From positions 63,048,919 to 63,112,918 of the forward strand of contig JAVHZZ010000011.1 in NCBI GenBank assembly GCA_036250195.1: 64,000 nucleotides of DNA, given 5' to 3'. The notes beneath the pieces are model-generated. The model had not been told where the DNA came from. It was given only the letters and a program-made list of their open reading frames with translations, and made no database searches. Positions 33,821 to 44,951 of this stretch are shown here, in pieces. Every line of letters begins with the position of its first letter. The stretch's first letter is position 1. Origin of the DNA: Mixophyes australis. Lineage: Eukaryota; Chordata; Amphibia; Anura; Limnodynastidae. A program made the translations under genes and the position numbers.

Positions 33821-35897
33821 TCTGCAAATTGTTTCCCCAAAAAATGCTGTATTAATCCCTGCATGGCTCACGTCCAGTGCTGGATCTGTGGACCTGTCAG
33901 CCTTCATTGACAGCAGAGCTGCAGGCAACTTCCTCGACATCGGGTTTAGCCACTCTGCTGGAATTCCGATGGTAAAGCTCAAATCTGCCATTACTGTATG
34001 TGGCTTAGATGGGAGTCCATTGCCTGGCGGCAAGATTACCTGGGAGACCCCGCTATTACAGTTGAACATTGGAGCTCCCCATTCAGAGTCCATAACATTC
34101 TTCCTTATCGAATGTCCGTCAGTTCCTTTGATTCTGGGCAATGCTTGGCTTTCCTGTCACAACCCTGTTGTGGATTGGGAGAAAGGAGAAATTGTTCGGT
34201 GGAGCTCGTATTGTTTACAGTCTTGCTTGACTCTGCCTCTGCGAATGATCGAGTCTATTCCGGAGCAACTTCCCTCACAATACCACGAGTTCTGGGATGT
34301 GTTTTCCAAGAAAGCCGTGGAAACTTTACCACCTCACCGTGACTTCGACTGCACCATCGAGCTCATACCTTGTTCCAAGTTACCCAAGGGACACTTATAT
34401 TCTCTCTCGGGTCCCGAGACCAAGTCCATGCAGGATTATATTGAGGAGAATTTGGAAAAGGGGTTCATCAGGCCATCCAAATCTCCAGTAGGAGCTGGAT
34501 GTTTTTTTTGTGTCTAAAAAAGACGGGGGATTAAGACCCTGTATTGACTACAGAGGATTGAACCTCATCACAGTCAAAAACACCTATCCACTCCCCCTGA
34601 TCTCAGTATTGTTCGACCAATTAAGAGGTGCAACTGTCTTCACCAAAATCGATCTTCGGGGTGCATATAACCTCATCCAGATCAGAGAAGGAGATGAGTG
34701 GAAGACGGCATTCAATACGCTTTCTGGCCACTACGAATATCTGGTCATGCCGTTTGGCCTCAGTAATGCACCTGCTGTGTTTCAAGATCTGATTAATAAA
34801 GTGCTACTGGAGTTCCTTGATTGTTTTGTGGTTGTCTATTTAGACGACATTCTCATCTATTCCAAGTCATTAACTATACATCGGGGTCACGTCAACAGGT
34901 CCTACAGAAATTGCGAGAACACCACCTTTACGCCAAATTAGAAAAGTGCGAGCTTGAGGTGCGGAAGGTATCCTTCCTAGGTTACGTAATTTCTTCGGAA
35001 GGGTTCTCCATGGATCCAACCAAGGTCCAAACTATCCTGGATTGGGTGCAACTAAATAATCTCAAAGCGGTGCAGAGGCTCCTGGGCTTCGCCAATTATT
35101 ATAGAACATTCTTTCGTGGCTTTGCTGATATTGTGGCTCCTATTGTTACCCTGACCCGCAAAGGAATGGATTCCACTAATTGGTCGCCTCAAGCAATAGC
35201 TGCATTTGAAAGCTTGAAAAAGGCCTTTGTATCCGCTCAGGTCCTTAGACACCCAGATCCTAAAAAACATTTGTTCTTGAGATCGACGCCTCTGATGTCG
35301 GTGGTGGTGCTATTTTGTCTCAGAAGGACTTCATACTCACCGTCTGCACCCATGTGCCTACTTTTCTCGTAAGTTCTCTTCGGCAGAAGCAACTATGATG
35401 TGGGTAACCGAGAATTATTGGCAATTAAGTGGGCCTTTGAGGAGTGGCGTCATTGGCTGGAGGGTGTTACTCATCAGATTTTCGTTATTACGGATCATAA
35501 AAACCTACAATATATTCAGTCGGCCAAACGTCTGAACCCCAGACAGGCCCATTGGTCGCTGTTCTTCACTCGATTCGATTTTGTGATCACCTACCGACCA
35601 GGTTGTAAGATTGTCCGAGCAGATGCTCTGTTCAGAAGCTTCTTGGCAAATCATGTTCCAATTACGAATCCGGAACCTATCATTCCCCCTTCCATAAATC
35701 CACGCTGGGCTGACCCAAGACCTGAGCATTACACTCCAAAGGTTTCAAAGGATAGCCCCTGATAATAACCCGGAGGGATGTTTATTTGTGCCGGTTCATT
35801 TAAGGAAGGCGGTTCTTGCAGAAGCTCACAATTGTAAGACTGCTGGACATCCCGGAATCCGGAAAACGTTAAAAGTCTTATTCGTATTGTATGGTGG
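33781..35897 (+). pseudogene. TyB pol, part 1: protease, RT, RNase H, start of integrase
   Basis: The protease reads FIDSRAAGNF: the active-site Gly of DSG is Arg, which should inactivate it. RT blocks: [45 protein letters not shown] and [11 protein letters not shown]. RNase H reads [12 protein letters not shown] and ADALFRS (Ser to Phe in the usual ADALSRS). Frameshifts: a run of eight T near 34503-34510, near 34890 (HRGHVN), and in an A-run near 35262-35267. A stop TGA at 35760-35762 precedes the integrase zinc region (EAHNCKTAGHPGIRKTL), which is cut by TyC at GGTGG. Confidence 0.9.
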
Positions 35898-37648
35898 TGT
35901 CACTCACCAGACTGTGAGTGCTTCTTCCCGTGTGTTTAGGAACCGTGGCCATCCACCATCCTGAGGGTCTGCGCATGCGCAGCCCTTTCAAACCTTCAGT
36001 ACTTGTTCCTTTTAGTTAATTGGCTGATCAGGCTACACTCCCTATTTAAAGCACCTGTTGTCTATCCTCGTGGCCTGATCTTGGAGTCTCATTCCCCATG
36101 AGCCTCTGAAGGTGTTTCCTCGTGTATTCAACTCTCCTGTGGTTTCCAGACCACTTCAACTCTCCTGTGGTTTCCAGACCACTTCAACTCTCCTGTGGTT
36201 TCCAGACCACTTCAGCTCTCCTGTGGTTTCCAGACCACTTCAACTCTCCTGTGGTTTCCAGACTACTTCAAACTCTCCTGTGTTTCATCGTGACTGTATT
36301 AGCTGATTCCTATCCGCTGCCTCCGTGCACTACAGTTATCAACTCACTTCAAACTCTCCTGTGTTTCATCGTGACTGTATTAGCTGATTCCTATCCGCTG
36401 CCTCCGTGCACTACAGTTATCAACTCACTTCAAACTCTCCTGTGTTTCATCGAGACTGCACGAGCTGATTCCTATCCGCTGCCTCCGTGCTCAACAGTTC
36501 CAGCTCATCTCAACTCTCCCGTGTTTCATCGTGACTGCACCTGCTGATTCCTATCTGCTACCTCCGTGTGCCTGCAGTGTCCTGCTTGCCGCTACCCTTC
36601 AGTTCTACTCGTGTCTGCAGCCAGCTGATCCGCTCTCCATGCTTCTACAGTGTTCCTGCCTGTGTCAACTCGCCTGTCTGCATTGGATCAACGCTCCGCT
36701 GCTGTCCTCTGCTTGGATATCGCTTCTACTCTTCAGTGATCTCCCGGTGACCAGTTCTATATACTACGGCTTCCTGAGTATTGTTCCATCGTTGCTGGTC
36801 TACCTACCTGTGCGCTGCACCTACTTGGATACCGCTTCCATTTCCTTGGGACTTCGCATCCTGCCGCTCAGGTATCTCTGCACTCCCTTCTGACAGCCTG
36901 CTCTTCTGAACCACGGTATGCATACTTATCATTGACTGTGCTCGTGTACTGCATACCTTGCTGGACTGAGTTGTTCTTTTCTGAAGTTGCCTATCCACTG
37001 AGACTATTGCCATCATTTGACTGTGTTACCTTTTAGTCTGGATAGTTCCTGAGACTTTGTATATTTGTGCAGTGCTGCTCTGTTATTACTACTTGTGCAA
37101 ATCATCGTGGGATCAAGTTCAGTTTGCCCGTGTATACTCTGCATTACATTTATCTCCCCGTGCTCCTCTTCACATATATATATTTCAGTGGTACAACTTG
37201 CTAGAGGCAGACCACTGATTCCTGTTTCAGTATCCTTCCATATAGCAGTGGTACAACTTGCTAACACAGACCACTGACTTTCCGGATACCTTCACCTGGA
37301 TTCCGTTCCCTCATCTAGACAGCGGTACAACTTGCTAAACGCAGACCGTTGACTCCCATCACCTCCTTGTTGCTTCTGGACATTCCTCCTCACTATAGCA
37401 GTGGTACAACTTGCTACCGCAGACCACTGACTACCCTCACAATTCGTTTGCCCATTCAGTTCTTCGTGTACTACTACCTATATATTACCAGTGCTGCTAG
37501 TCATAGACTTTCCACGAGCATTCTCTACCATCTGCTGTCTCCTGTTCCGTGATCACCCCGCTACCAGAGTACCATATTACCATCTATACTGCTCTGGTAA
37601 GTCCATCACCTGGTGATCCCTGGGTAAAGACTCCTAGTGCCCGTGACA
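35898..37648 (+). repeat. 5' LTR of TyC
   Basis: 1751 bp. Contains an exact TGCGCATGCGCA at 35970-35981, TATTTAAA near 36043, short repeats of CTCCTGTGGTTTCCAGACCA (36133-36270), about two units of a roughly 80-bp repeat (36270-36440), and four hairpin units (37186-37429). Confidence 0.95.
37186..37429 (+). other. Four tandem hairpin units in the TyC LTR
   Basis: Each unit is CAGYGGT, then ACAACTTGCT with a few variable bases and GCAGA, then ACCRYTG. Units lie at 37186-37217, 37246-37276, 37320-37351 and 37399-37429. The outer 7-bp stem is CAGTGGT/ACCACTG in three units and CAGCGGT/ACCGTTG in one, with pairing kept. An inner TGC/GCA stem is also possible. The same array is in the 3' LTR (42749-42992) and, reversed, in the solo LTR (about 12070-12325). 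Confidence 0.8.
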
Positions 37649-37661
37649 GTAAGATCAGGCC

Positions 37662-38594
37662 ATGACAGACCCAGATTTGGAACCTACAGCTAAAGAGAGG
37701 CTGCAGCATCTGGTTACCCGTGTGGAGCAACAGGATGCTCGCCAACAGCTGTTACTACAATGTTACCAGGCGTTAGCCTCCAAAGGAACATCTGGACAGG
37801 ATGTTACAGCTAATGTTGAAGCTCCTGTGCTTTCCTCCGTTTCCTCAGTGCCATCCCAGGTGTCTACGGCTTCCACGCTTCACCTGCCTACTCCGTCAAA
37901 GTATGATGGAGACCCCAAAACTTGTAGGGGTTTTCTCAACCAATGCTCAGTTCATTTTGAGCTCCATCCTCAAAATTTTTCTACCCATCGTTCCAGAGTG
38001 GCCTATCTTATTTCATTGTTTTCTGGACAAGCTCTGGCTTGGGCTTCCCCTCTGTGGGAGAGGAACGATCCCGTATTACAAGATAGTGCCAAATTTATTT
38101 CTATGTTCCGAAGTGTATTCGATGAACCAGGTCGTGTAATCTCCGCTGCTTCCAGCATTCTCCGTTTACGTCAGGATTCTCGTACTGTAGGCCAGTACGT
38201 CATTCAATTTAGGATATTAGCCTCTGAACTTCAGTGGAACACTGAAGCATTAATTGCCGCCTTCTGGCAGGGGCTCTCCGATAAAATTAAAGATGCACTG
38301 AATACTCAAGAGCTACCTACATCATTAGAAGATTTGATTTCCCTCTGCCATCGTGTAGACATGAGGTTTCGTGAAAGGGAATCTGAAAAAACAACTTCAG
38401 TTAAAGCACCTCTTCGCTCAACCCCTCAACTTCATCCAGCTTCATCTCCTGTGATCCCCATGGAGATAGGACGTTCCAAATTAACTTCTGAGGAGAGGAA
38501 CTGAAGAGTAAAGAATAGACTTTGTATCTATTGTGCTGATTCCACACATATGCTTAATTCTTGCCCTAAGAAATCGGGAAATGCCAGGCCCTAA
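37662..38594 (+). pseudogene. TyC gag (one premature stop)
   Basis: ATG at 37662, 14 nt after the LTR. Capsid-like core closely resembling TyA (KYDGDPKTCRGFLNQC, GQALAWASPLWERND, GQYVIQFRILASELQW). A TGA at 38502-38504, best explained by CGA to TGA, truncates it before the zinc knuckle. The knuckle continues in the same frame (CIYCADSTHMLNSC), with the Cys and His ligands kept but the usual Gly before His absent. The natural stop is TAA at 38592-38594. Confidence 0.9.
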
Positions 38595-38620
38595 CTAGTT
38601 CTGGAGAGGTGAAGTTAGGG
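38576..38620 (+). promoter_or_regulatory. -1 ribosomal frameshift signal at the TyC gag-pol junction
   Basis: GGGAAAT at 38576-38582 is in the gag frame as G GGA AAT. After a 6-nt spacer, CCCTAACT (38589-38596) pairs with AGTTAGGG (38613-38620), and further GG/CC pairs are possible beyond a bulge. The gag TAA is in the stem. Pol is in the -1 frame. Confidence 0.82.
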
Positions 38621-41501
38621 TCCCTGGAGTCCTCTCCATGTTCTACGAAATTAAAAGTCTGCGCTTTTGATGTTACGATTTCCTTTGCTACCAAATCCTT
38701 TGAGTCCCAAACACTGATTGATTCTGGAGCAGCAGGAAATTTCATTTCTAAATCCCTAGTGAATCAATGGTCCCTACCAGTGATTACTTTGAAAACACCG
38801 ATTACTGTGACTGCTATAGATGGATCACGTCTCATCAATGGTCTCATCACCCACAGTACGTCCCCAGTAACGCTTCAGATTGGTGTGCTACACCATGAAG
38901 AGATTTTGTTTTTAATTCTTCCTGTTACAACAAGTTCGATTGTTTTAGGCCTTCCATGGCTTCAATGTCATTCTCCCCAGATTGACTGGCGCACTCCTCA
39001 AGTTACGTCTTGGGGAGCTGAATGTCATCATCATTGTCTTTCCCAAGTCATTCCTCTGAAAATACAGCAATCTTCCATCTCATCTTCCTCACCGGGACTT
39101 CCTCCTCAGTATGCTTCATTTGCCGATGTTTTTGATAAAGCTCAGTCTGAACGACTTCCTCCTCATCGTTCATGGGATTGTCCGATCGATCTTCTACCTG
39201 GCAAGACTCCTCCTAGGGGTCGGGTGTATCCACTTTCGTTACCTGAAACTCAAGCTACATCTGAATACATCCGAGAGAATCTCCAGCGAGGTTTTATTCG
39301 ACCTTCCACCTCTCCCGCTGGAGCCGGGTTCTTTTTCGTAAAAAAGAAGGATGGATCACTACGCCCCTGCATAGATTTTCGTGGACTTAACGCCATTACT
39401 ATTAAAAATCGGTATCCCATTCCTCTGATTACTGAGTTATTTGATCGCATTAAGGGAGCTCGGATCTTTACCAAGTTGAATCTTCGTGGTGCCTATAATT
39501 TAATTAGAATCCGGTCCGGTGACGAATGGAAGACAGCTTTCAACACCAGAGATGGGCATTATGAATAGTTAGTAATGCCTTTCGGGTTATGTAATGCCCC
39601 CGCTGTTTTCCAGGGCTTCATTAATGAGATCTTTCCTAGAAGTAGATGCCTCTAATGTTGGCTTAGGAGCCATTCTCTCCCAACGATCGGAGCAACAAAA
39701 ATTCCATCCTTGTGCCTTTTACTCTCGGGGTCTCCTGCCTGCGGAGAGGAATTACACTATCGGGGACAAGGAGTTGCTGGCTATCAAAGTAGCATTAGAG
39801 GAGTGGAGATACTTGTTGGAAGGAGCTCGTCACCCTGTGACGATTTTCACGGATCATAAGAACTTGTCATATCTACAGTCTGCCCAATGCTTGAATCCTC
39901 GTCAAGCAATATGGTCTCTTTTCTTTTCTCGTTTCGAATTAATCATAACCTTCAAACCAGCTGCCAAGAACAAGAAAGCTGACGCTCTATCCCGAGCTTT
40001 TGTGACGTCCTCTGACGTTGAAGAGGTTTCCAACCACTCTATACTAGACCCCAAATGTATTTCGCTGGCTGCTTCTTCCACTAAAGTGCTACCATTTGGA
40101 AAGACCCTCGTGCCTCCTACTCTTAGGAGGAAAATCCTTTCGTGGTTCCACTCTTTTCATTTTTCTGGACATGCTAGTGAACGCAAGACCTTTGAGATTC
40201 TCTCTCGAAGTTACTGGTGGCCCTCGATGAGGAGAGACGTCAAAGAGTTTGTAGCTGCTTGTGAATTGTGTTCTCAGTTTAAGTCCTCCCGCAGAACTCC
40301 AGCGGGTTTGCTTCAACCACTACCCATTCCATCCAAGCCCTGGACCCATATTAGTATGGACTTTGTTACTGATCTTCCGCCTAGTAAAAATTGTAATACT
40401 ATTTGGGTAGTGGTAGACAGATTTTCGAAGATGGCTCATTTTGTCACTTTGTCTGATTTGCCTTCCTCGTCTACTCTGGCTGAACATTTTGTCAAGGAAA
40501 TCTTTCGTATTCATGGATGTCCGTCTGAGATTGTGTCAGATAGAGGAGTACAATTCATTTCCAGATTCTGGCGGGCCCTTTGTAAAACCTTGGGCATACG
40601 ATTAGCACTCTCATCTTCCTACCATCCTCTATCAAACGGACAAACTGAAAGGGTCAATCAAGATCTTGAGACCTTTATAAGGATGTTCTCATCAGCCAAT
40701 CAAGACAACTGGGTAGAATTGCTTCCTTGGGCTGAATTCGCTCATAACAACATGTACCATGAGTCATCTTCCAAAACTCCATTCTTTGTGGTTTACGGTC
40801 ACCATCCGTCTTTTCCGGAATTTCCTGCCTTCCCTCCCACCCAAGTTCCTGCTGTAGAGACTGTTTGTCAGACCTTCAAAAATATTTGGTCTCAGGTCAA
40901 AACCTGTTTAAAGAAGACTTCTGCCAAATATAAGTCTTTTGCAGATAAAAAGAGGCGGGCTATTCCACCACTGAAAATTGGAGATCGTGTCTGGTTATCT
41001 ACCAAAAATATTCGTTTGAAGGTCCCATCTATGAAATTCGCTCCCCGTTTTATTGGTCCAAATAGGATCATTCAAGTGATAAATCCAGTTTGTTTCAAAC
41101 TTCTACTTCCTAAGAATCTTCGTATTTCCAACGCCTTCCATGTGTCCTTGCTCAAACCTCTCATCATCAACCGTTTCTCGGCCCCTCCTTCAGCACCTCA
41201 GCCAGTTCAAGTTCATCAGGAGGAAGATTTCGAGATTACTCATATATTGGACGCAAAAATTTCGCGAGGAGTTCTTCGTTTCCTCGTTCATTGGAAGGGC
41301 TTTGGTCCTGAGGAGCGTTCATGGATCAAAGCTGAAGATCTCAACGCTTCAACTCTTCTTAAGAAGTTTTATTCCAAATATCCGGACAAGCCCGGTTCCA
41401 GGTGTTCTGTGCCCACCTTTAAAAGGGGGGGTACTGTCACTCACCAGACTGTGAGTGCTTCTTCCCGTGTGTTTAGGAACCGTGGCCGTCCACCATCCTG
41501 A
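38580..41501 (+). pseudogene. TyC pol: RT centre deleted, integrase and chromodomain intact
   Basis: Protease [12 protein letters not shown] is intact. RT begins normally ([20 protein letters not shown]), but motif A reads [11 protein letters not shown], with the catalytic Asp replaced by Asn, and a Tyr-to-TAG stop follows at 39566-39568. Near 39632 the frame jumps from FINEIF directly to LEVDASNVGLGAIL, deleting about 150-170 residues that include the YLDD box. RNase H (ELLAIKVALEEW, ADALSRA), the integrase zinc region (GHASERKTFEIL, CELCSQFK), the DDE core ([30 protein letters not shown]) and the chromodomain (ITHILDAK, FLVHWKGFGPEERSW) are open without a break. The frame runs past the polypurine tract into the LTR and stops at 41501. 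Confidence 0.93.
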
Positions 41502-43211
41502 GGGTCTGCGTATGCGCAGCCCTTTCAAACCTTCAGTACTTGTTCCTTTTAGTTAATTGGCTGATCAGGCTACACTGCCTATTTAAAGCACCTGTGGTCT
41601 ATCCTCGTGGCCTGATCTTGGAGTCTCATTCCCCATGAGCCTCTGAAGGTGTTTCCTCGTGTATTCAACTCTCCTGTGGTTTCCAGACCACTTCAACTCT
41701 CCTGTGGTTTCCAGACCACTTCAACTCTCCTGTGGTTTCCAGACTACTTCAAACTCTCCTGTGTTTCATCGTGATTGTATTAGCTGATTCCTATCCGCTG
41801 CCTCCGTGCACTACAGTTATCAACTCACTTCAAACTCTCCTGTGTTTCATCGTGACTGTATTAGCTGATTCCTATCCGCTGCCTCCGTGCACTACAGTTA
41901 TCAACTCACTTCAAACTCTCCTGTGTTTCATCGTGACTGTATTAGCTGATTCCTATCCGCTGCCTCCGTGCACTACAGTTATCAACTCACTTCAAACTCT
42001 CCTGTGTTTCATCGAGACTGCACCAGCTGATTCCTATCCGCTGCCTCCGTGCTCAACAGTTCCAGCTCATCTCAACTCTCCCGTGTTTCATCGTGACTGC
42101 ACCTGCTGATTCCTATCCGCTACCTCCGTGTACCTGCAGTGTCCTGCTTGCCGCTACCCTTCAGTTCTACTCGTGTCTGCAGCCAGCTGATCCGCTCTCC
42201 GTGCTTCTACAGTGTTCCTGCCTGTGTCAACTCGCCTGTCTGCATTGGATCAACGCTCCGCTGCTGTCCTCTGCTTGGATATCGCTTCTACTGTTCAGTG
42301 ATCTCCCGGTGACCAGTTCTATATACTACGGCTTCCTGAGTATTGTTCCATCGTTGCTGGTCTACCTACCTGTGCGCTGCACCTACTTGGATACCGCTTC
42401 CATTTCCTTGGGACTTCGCATCCTGCCGCTCAGGTATCTCTGCACTCCCTTCTGACAGCCTGCTCTTCTGAACCACGGTATGCATACTTATCATTGACTG
42501 TGCTCGTGTACTGCATACCTTGCTGGACTGAGTTGTTCTTCTCTGAAGGTGCCTATCCACTGAGACTATTGCCATCATTTGACTGTGTTACCTTTTAGTC
42601 TGGATAGTTCCTGAGACTTTGTATATTTGTGCAGTGCTGCTCTGTTATTACTACTTTGTGCAAATCATCGTGGGATCAAGTTCAGTTTGCCCGTGTATAC
42701 TCTGCATTACATTTATCTCCCCGTGCTCCTCCTCACATATATATATTTCAGTGGTACAACTTGCTAGAGGCAGACCACTGATTCCTGTTTCAGTATCCTT
42801 CCATATAGCAGTGGTACAACTTGCTAACGCAGACCACTGACTTCCCGGATACCTTCACCTGGATTCCGTTCCCTCACCTAGACCGCAGTACAACTTGCTA
42901 AACGCAGACCGTTGACTCCCATCACCTCCTCGTTGCTTCTGGACATTCCTCCTCACTATAGCAGTGGTAAAACTTGCTACCGCAGACCACTGACTACCCT
43001 CACGTTTCCTTTGTCCATTCAGTTCTTCGTGTACTACTACCTATATATTACCAGTGCTGCTAGTCATAGACTTTCCACGAGCATTCTCTACCATCTGCTG
43101 TCTCCTGTTCCGTGATCACCCCGCTACCAGAGTACCATATTACCATCTATACTGCTCTGGTAAGTCCATCACCTGGTGATCCCTGGGTAAAGACTCCTAA
43201 TGCCCGTGACA
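41435..43211 (+). repeat. 3' LTR of TyC
   Basis: 1777 bp. It has fewer CTCCTGTGGTTTCCAGACC repeats but three of the roughly 80-bp units where the 5' LTR has two. The NRF1-like site carries one C-to-T change (TGCGTATGCGCA). Ends GTGACA followed by GGTGG. Confidence 0.95.
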
Positions 43212-44427
43212 GGTGGCCATCGTTACCTACTGATGTCAGGAGTTATGTTCTCTCTTGCGAGGGTTGTGCCAGGAATAAAGTTCCCAGGAATCGTCCGGTA
43301 GGTCAATTGATTCCATTGCCCGTTCCTGCAAAACCCTGTACTCATTTGTCCATGGACTTTATAGTCGATCTGCCACTCTCTGCAGGACACAACACCATAT
43401 GGGTTGTAGTAGATCGATTCAGCAAGATGTCTCCCTTCATACCACTAACCAGGCTCCCTAGTGCTCGAAATCTGGCTGTCCTGTTCATCCAGCATATATT
43501 CCGCCTCCATGGTCTTCCTGTTGACATTGTTTCTGATTGTGGGTCCCAATTCATAGCACAATTCTGGAAATCCTTCTGTTCCCTTCTTGGCATCAAGATC
43601 GGTCTTTCATCTGCATACCACCCTCAGTCTAATGGGCAAACTGAAAGGGTTAACCAGTCCTTAGAGCAGTTCATGCGTTGTTACACTTCGGAATTTCACG
43701 ACAACTGGTCCTCCTTGTTACCCTGGGCAGAGTTTGCCTATAATAATTCGTGTCATGCATCCACTCAAATTTCTCTCCATTTTTACTGCAATTTTGGTTA
43801 TCAGCCCAGATCCAATTCCCTGTGCTCTCTCAAGTCCGCTGGTATTCCGGAAATTCGTTCCATAGCCAGGGATCTCAAGGTCATCTGGAGGAAAGTACAG
43901 TCATCATTAAAACGAGCCTCATTCTTTGCAAAAAAAAATTCGGACCGTCATCGTACCACCTGCTCCCTCAAAGTGGGCCAGAAAGTGTGGCTGTCCACAC
44001 GCAATATTAGGCTCCGACAGCCTTGCAGGAAACTGGGGCCTAAATTCATCGGCCCTTTCCCCATTATCAAGCAGATCAATGCTGTAGCTTTCAGATTGAA
44101 AATTCCTGCTTCGTTGAGGATCCCCAACACGTTCCATTGCTCCCTCCTTAAGCCTGTGTTATACTCTAATCTATCTCAGTCGTCAAGTTCGCCTGTGCAG
44201 AATAGGAAAAAACCGGAGAGTTATACCATTCAGAAGATTCTCGATTCTAAGAGAGTACAGAGTCAGGTGCACTTCCTATTTCAATGGAAGAATCGTGGTT
44301 TGGAGGAGCGGTCCTGGATTCCACAAAGACGGCTTCATGCTGCCAAACATTTAAAAGAATTTTTAAAAAAATTCCCTGGAAAACCTGGTTGTCGGGGTTC
44401 CTTGACCCCTCCTCAAGGGGGGGGTAC
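43212..44427 (+). pseudogene. TyB pol, part 2: integrase core and chromodomain
   Basis: Resumes at the second GGTGG. The zinc-region end (CEGCARNKVPRN), DDE core ([41 protein letters not shown]) and chromodomain (YTIQKILDSKR, FLFQWKNRGLEERSW) are continuous. The second motif has Cys for the usual Arg after the catalytic Asp (SDCG). The frame is open from the TyC 3' LTR to the TyB 3' LTR and past the polypurine tract, which makes a chimeric TyC-LTR/TyB-integrase open frame from 43112 that is an accident of insertion. Confidence 0.92.
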
Positions 44428-44951
44428 TGTTATGAGTCACGGCGGTGCCTCAGGCCGCCGCGACTCTCTCTGCCTGACAGGAAGTGTCCCGGCCGTCTCC
44501 ATGACGACCGGGGCGTCACTTCCTGTTTCTCCCCGGTCGTTGCCTAGGCAACGACCGGGACGCGCTGTGGTTGTAGGGCTGCGTCTCGGCATTAGGGGCA
44601 GCCGGGAGCGTGTGCAGAACATAGGGAACAATCTATTATAATATTCACCTCCTGGGGCTGATTTGGCTGCTGTTCCCTTACTTCCCATTGGTCAGTGGTA
44701 GTATATAAGGCAGGGAGGGCTTAGCCTCCCTGCCGGTTATAGCTTCTGTTTGCCAGTCTGCTGACCTGCTCTGTGCCTTGTTCCTGTCTCTTGGAAATTC
44801 TACTGATTACCTGTGTATGACCCCTCGCCTGGATTTGGACGCTGCCTGTGTTTCTTGTGACCTTGACCCCTGGCTTGAATACCGACCTCCCTGTATGCTC
44901 GTGACCCCTGACCTAGGCTTGTTTATCGAATCTGCTATCTGCTGCCGGCCC
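44428..44951 (+). repeat. 3' LTR of TyB, truncated
   Basis: Starts TGTTATGAGTCACGG. It matches the 5' LTR up to GCTGCCGGCCC and then stops. It carries a 10-bp insertion just after the TATATAA box that creates a GGCAGGGAGG/CCTCCCTGCC hairpin absent from the 5' LTR. Confidence 0.92.

Larger units (their letters stand above)
35898..43211 (+). mobile_element. TyC: Ty3/gypsy chromovirus inserted in TyB integrase
   Basis: LTRs 35898-37648 and 41435-43211 (TGTCAC...GTGACA), gag from 37662, pol in the -1 frame to about 41420, polypurine tract AAAAGGGGGGG before the 3' LTR. It is flanked by GGTGG on both sides. Removing the element and one GGTGG rejoins TyB integrase in its zinc-binding region. An internal deletion removes the RT catalytic centre, so this copy is not autonomous. 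Confidence 0.96.
32209..44951 (+). mobile_element. TyB: Ty3/gypsy chromovirus split by TyC
   Basis: The 5' LTR starts at 32209 (TGTTATGAGTC), gag is at 32941, pol runs to 35897, then the whole of TyC intervenes and TyB pol resumes at 43212-43217 and runs to the 3' LTR at 44428. The 3' LTR is cut off at 44951, where a SINE-like sequence begins. The GGTGG duplication at 35893-35897 and 43212-43216 belongs to the TyC insertion. Confidence 0.95.

Noticed and set aside
43112..44641. A 509-codon open frame as a single gene
   Set aside because: It fuses TyC LTR sequence, TyB integrase-chromodomain and TyB LTR across an insertion junction. Only the middle part is real coding sequence.
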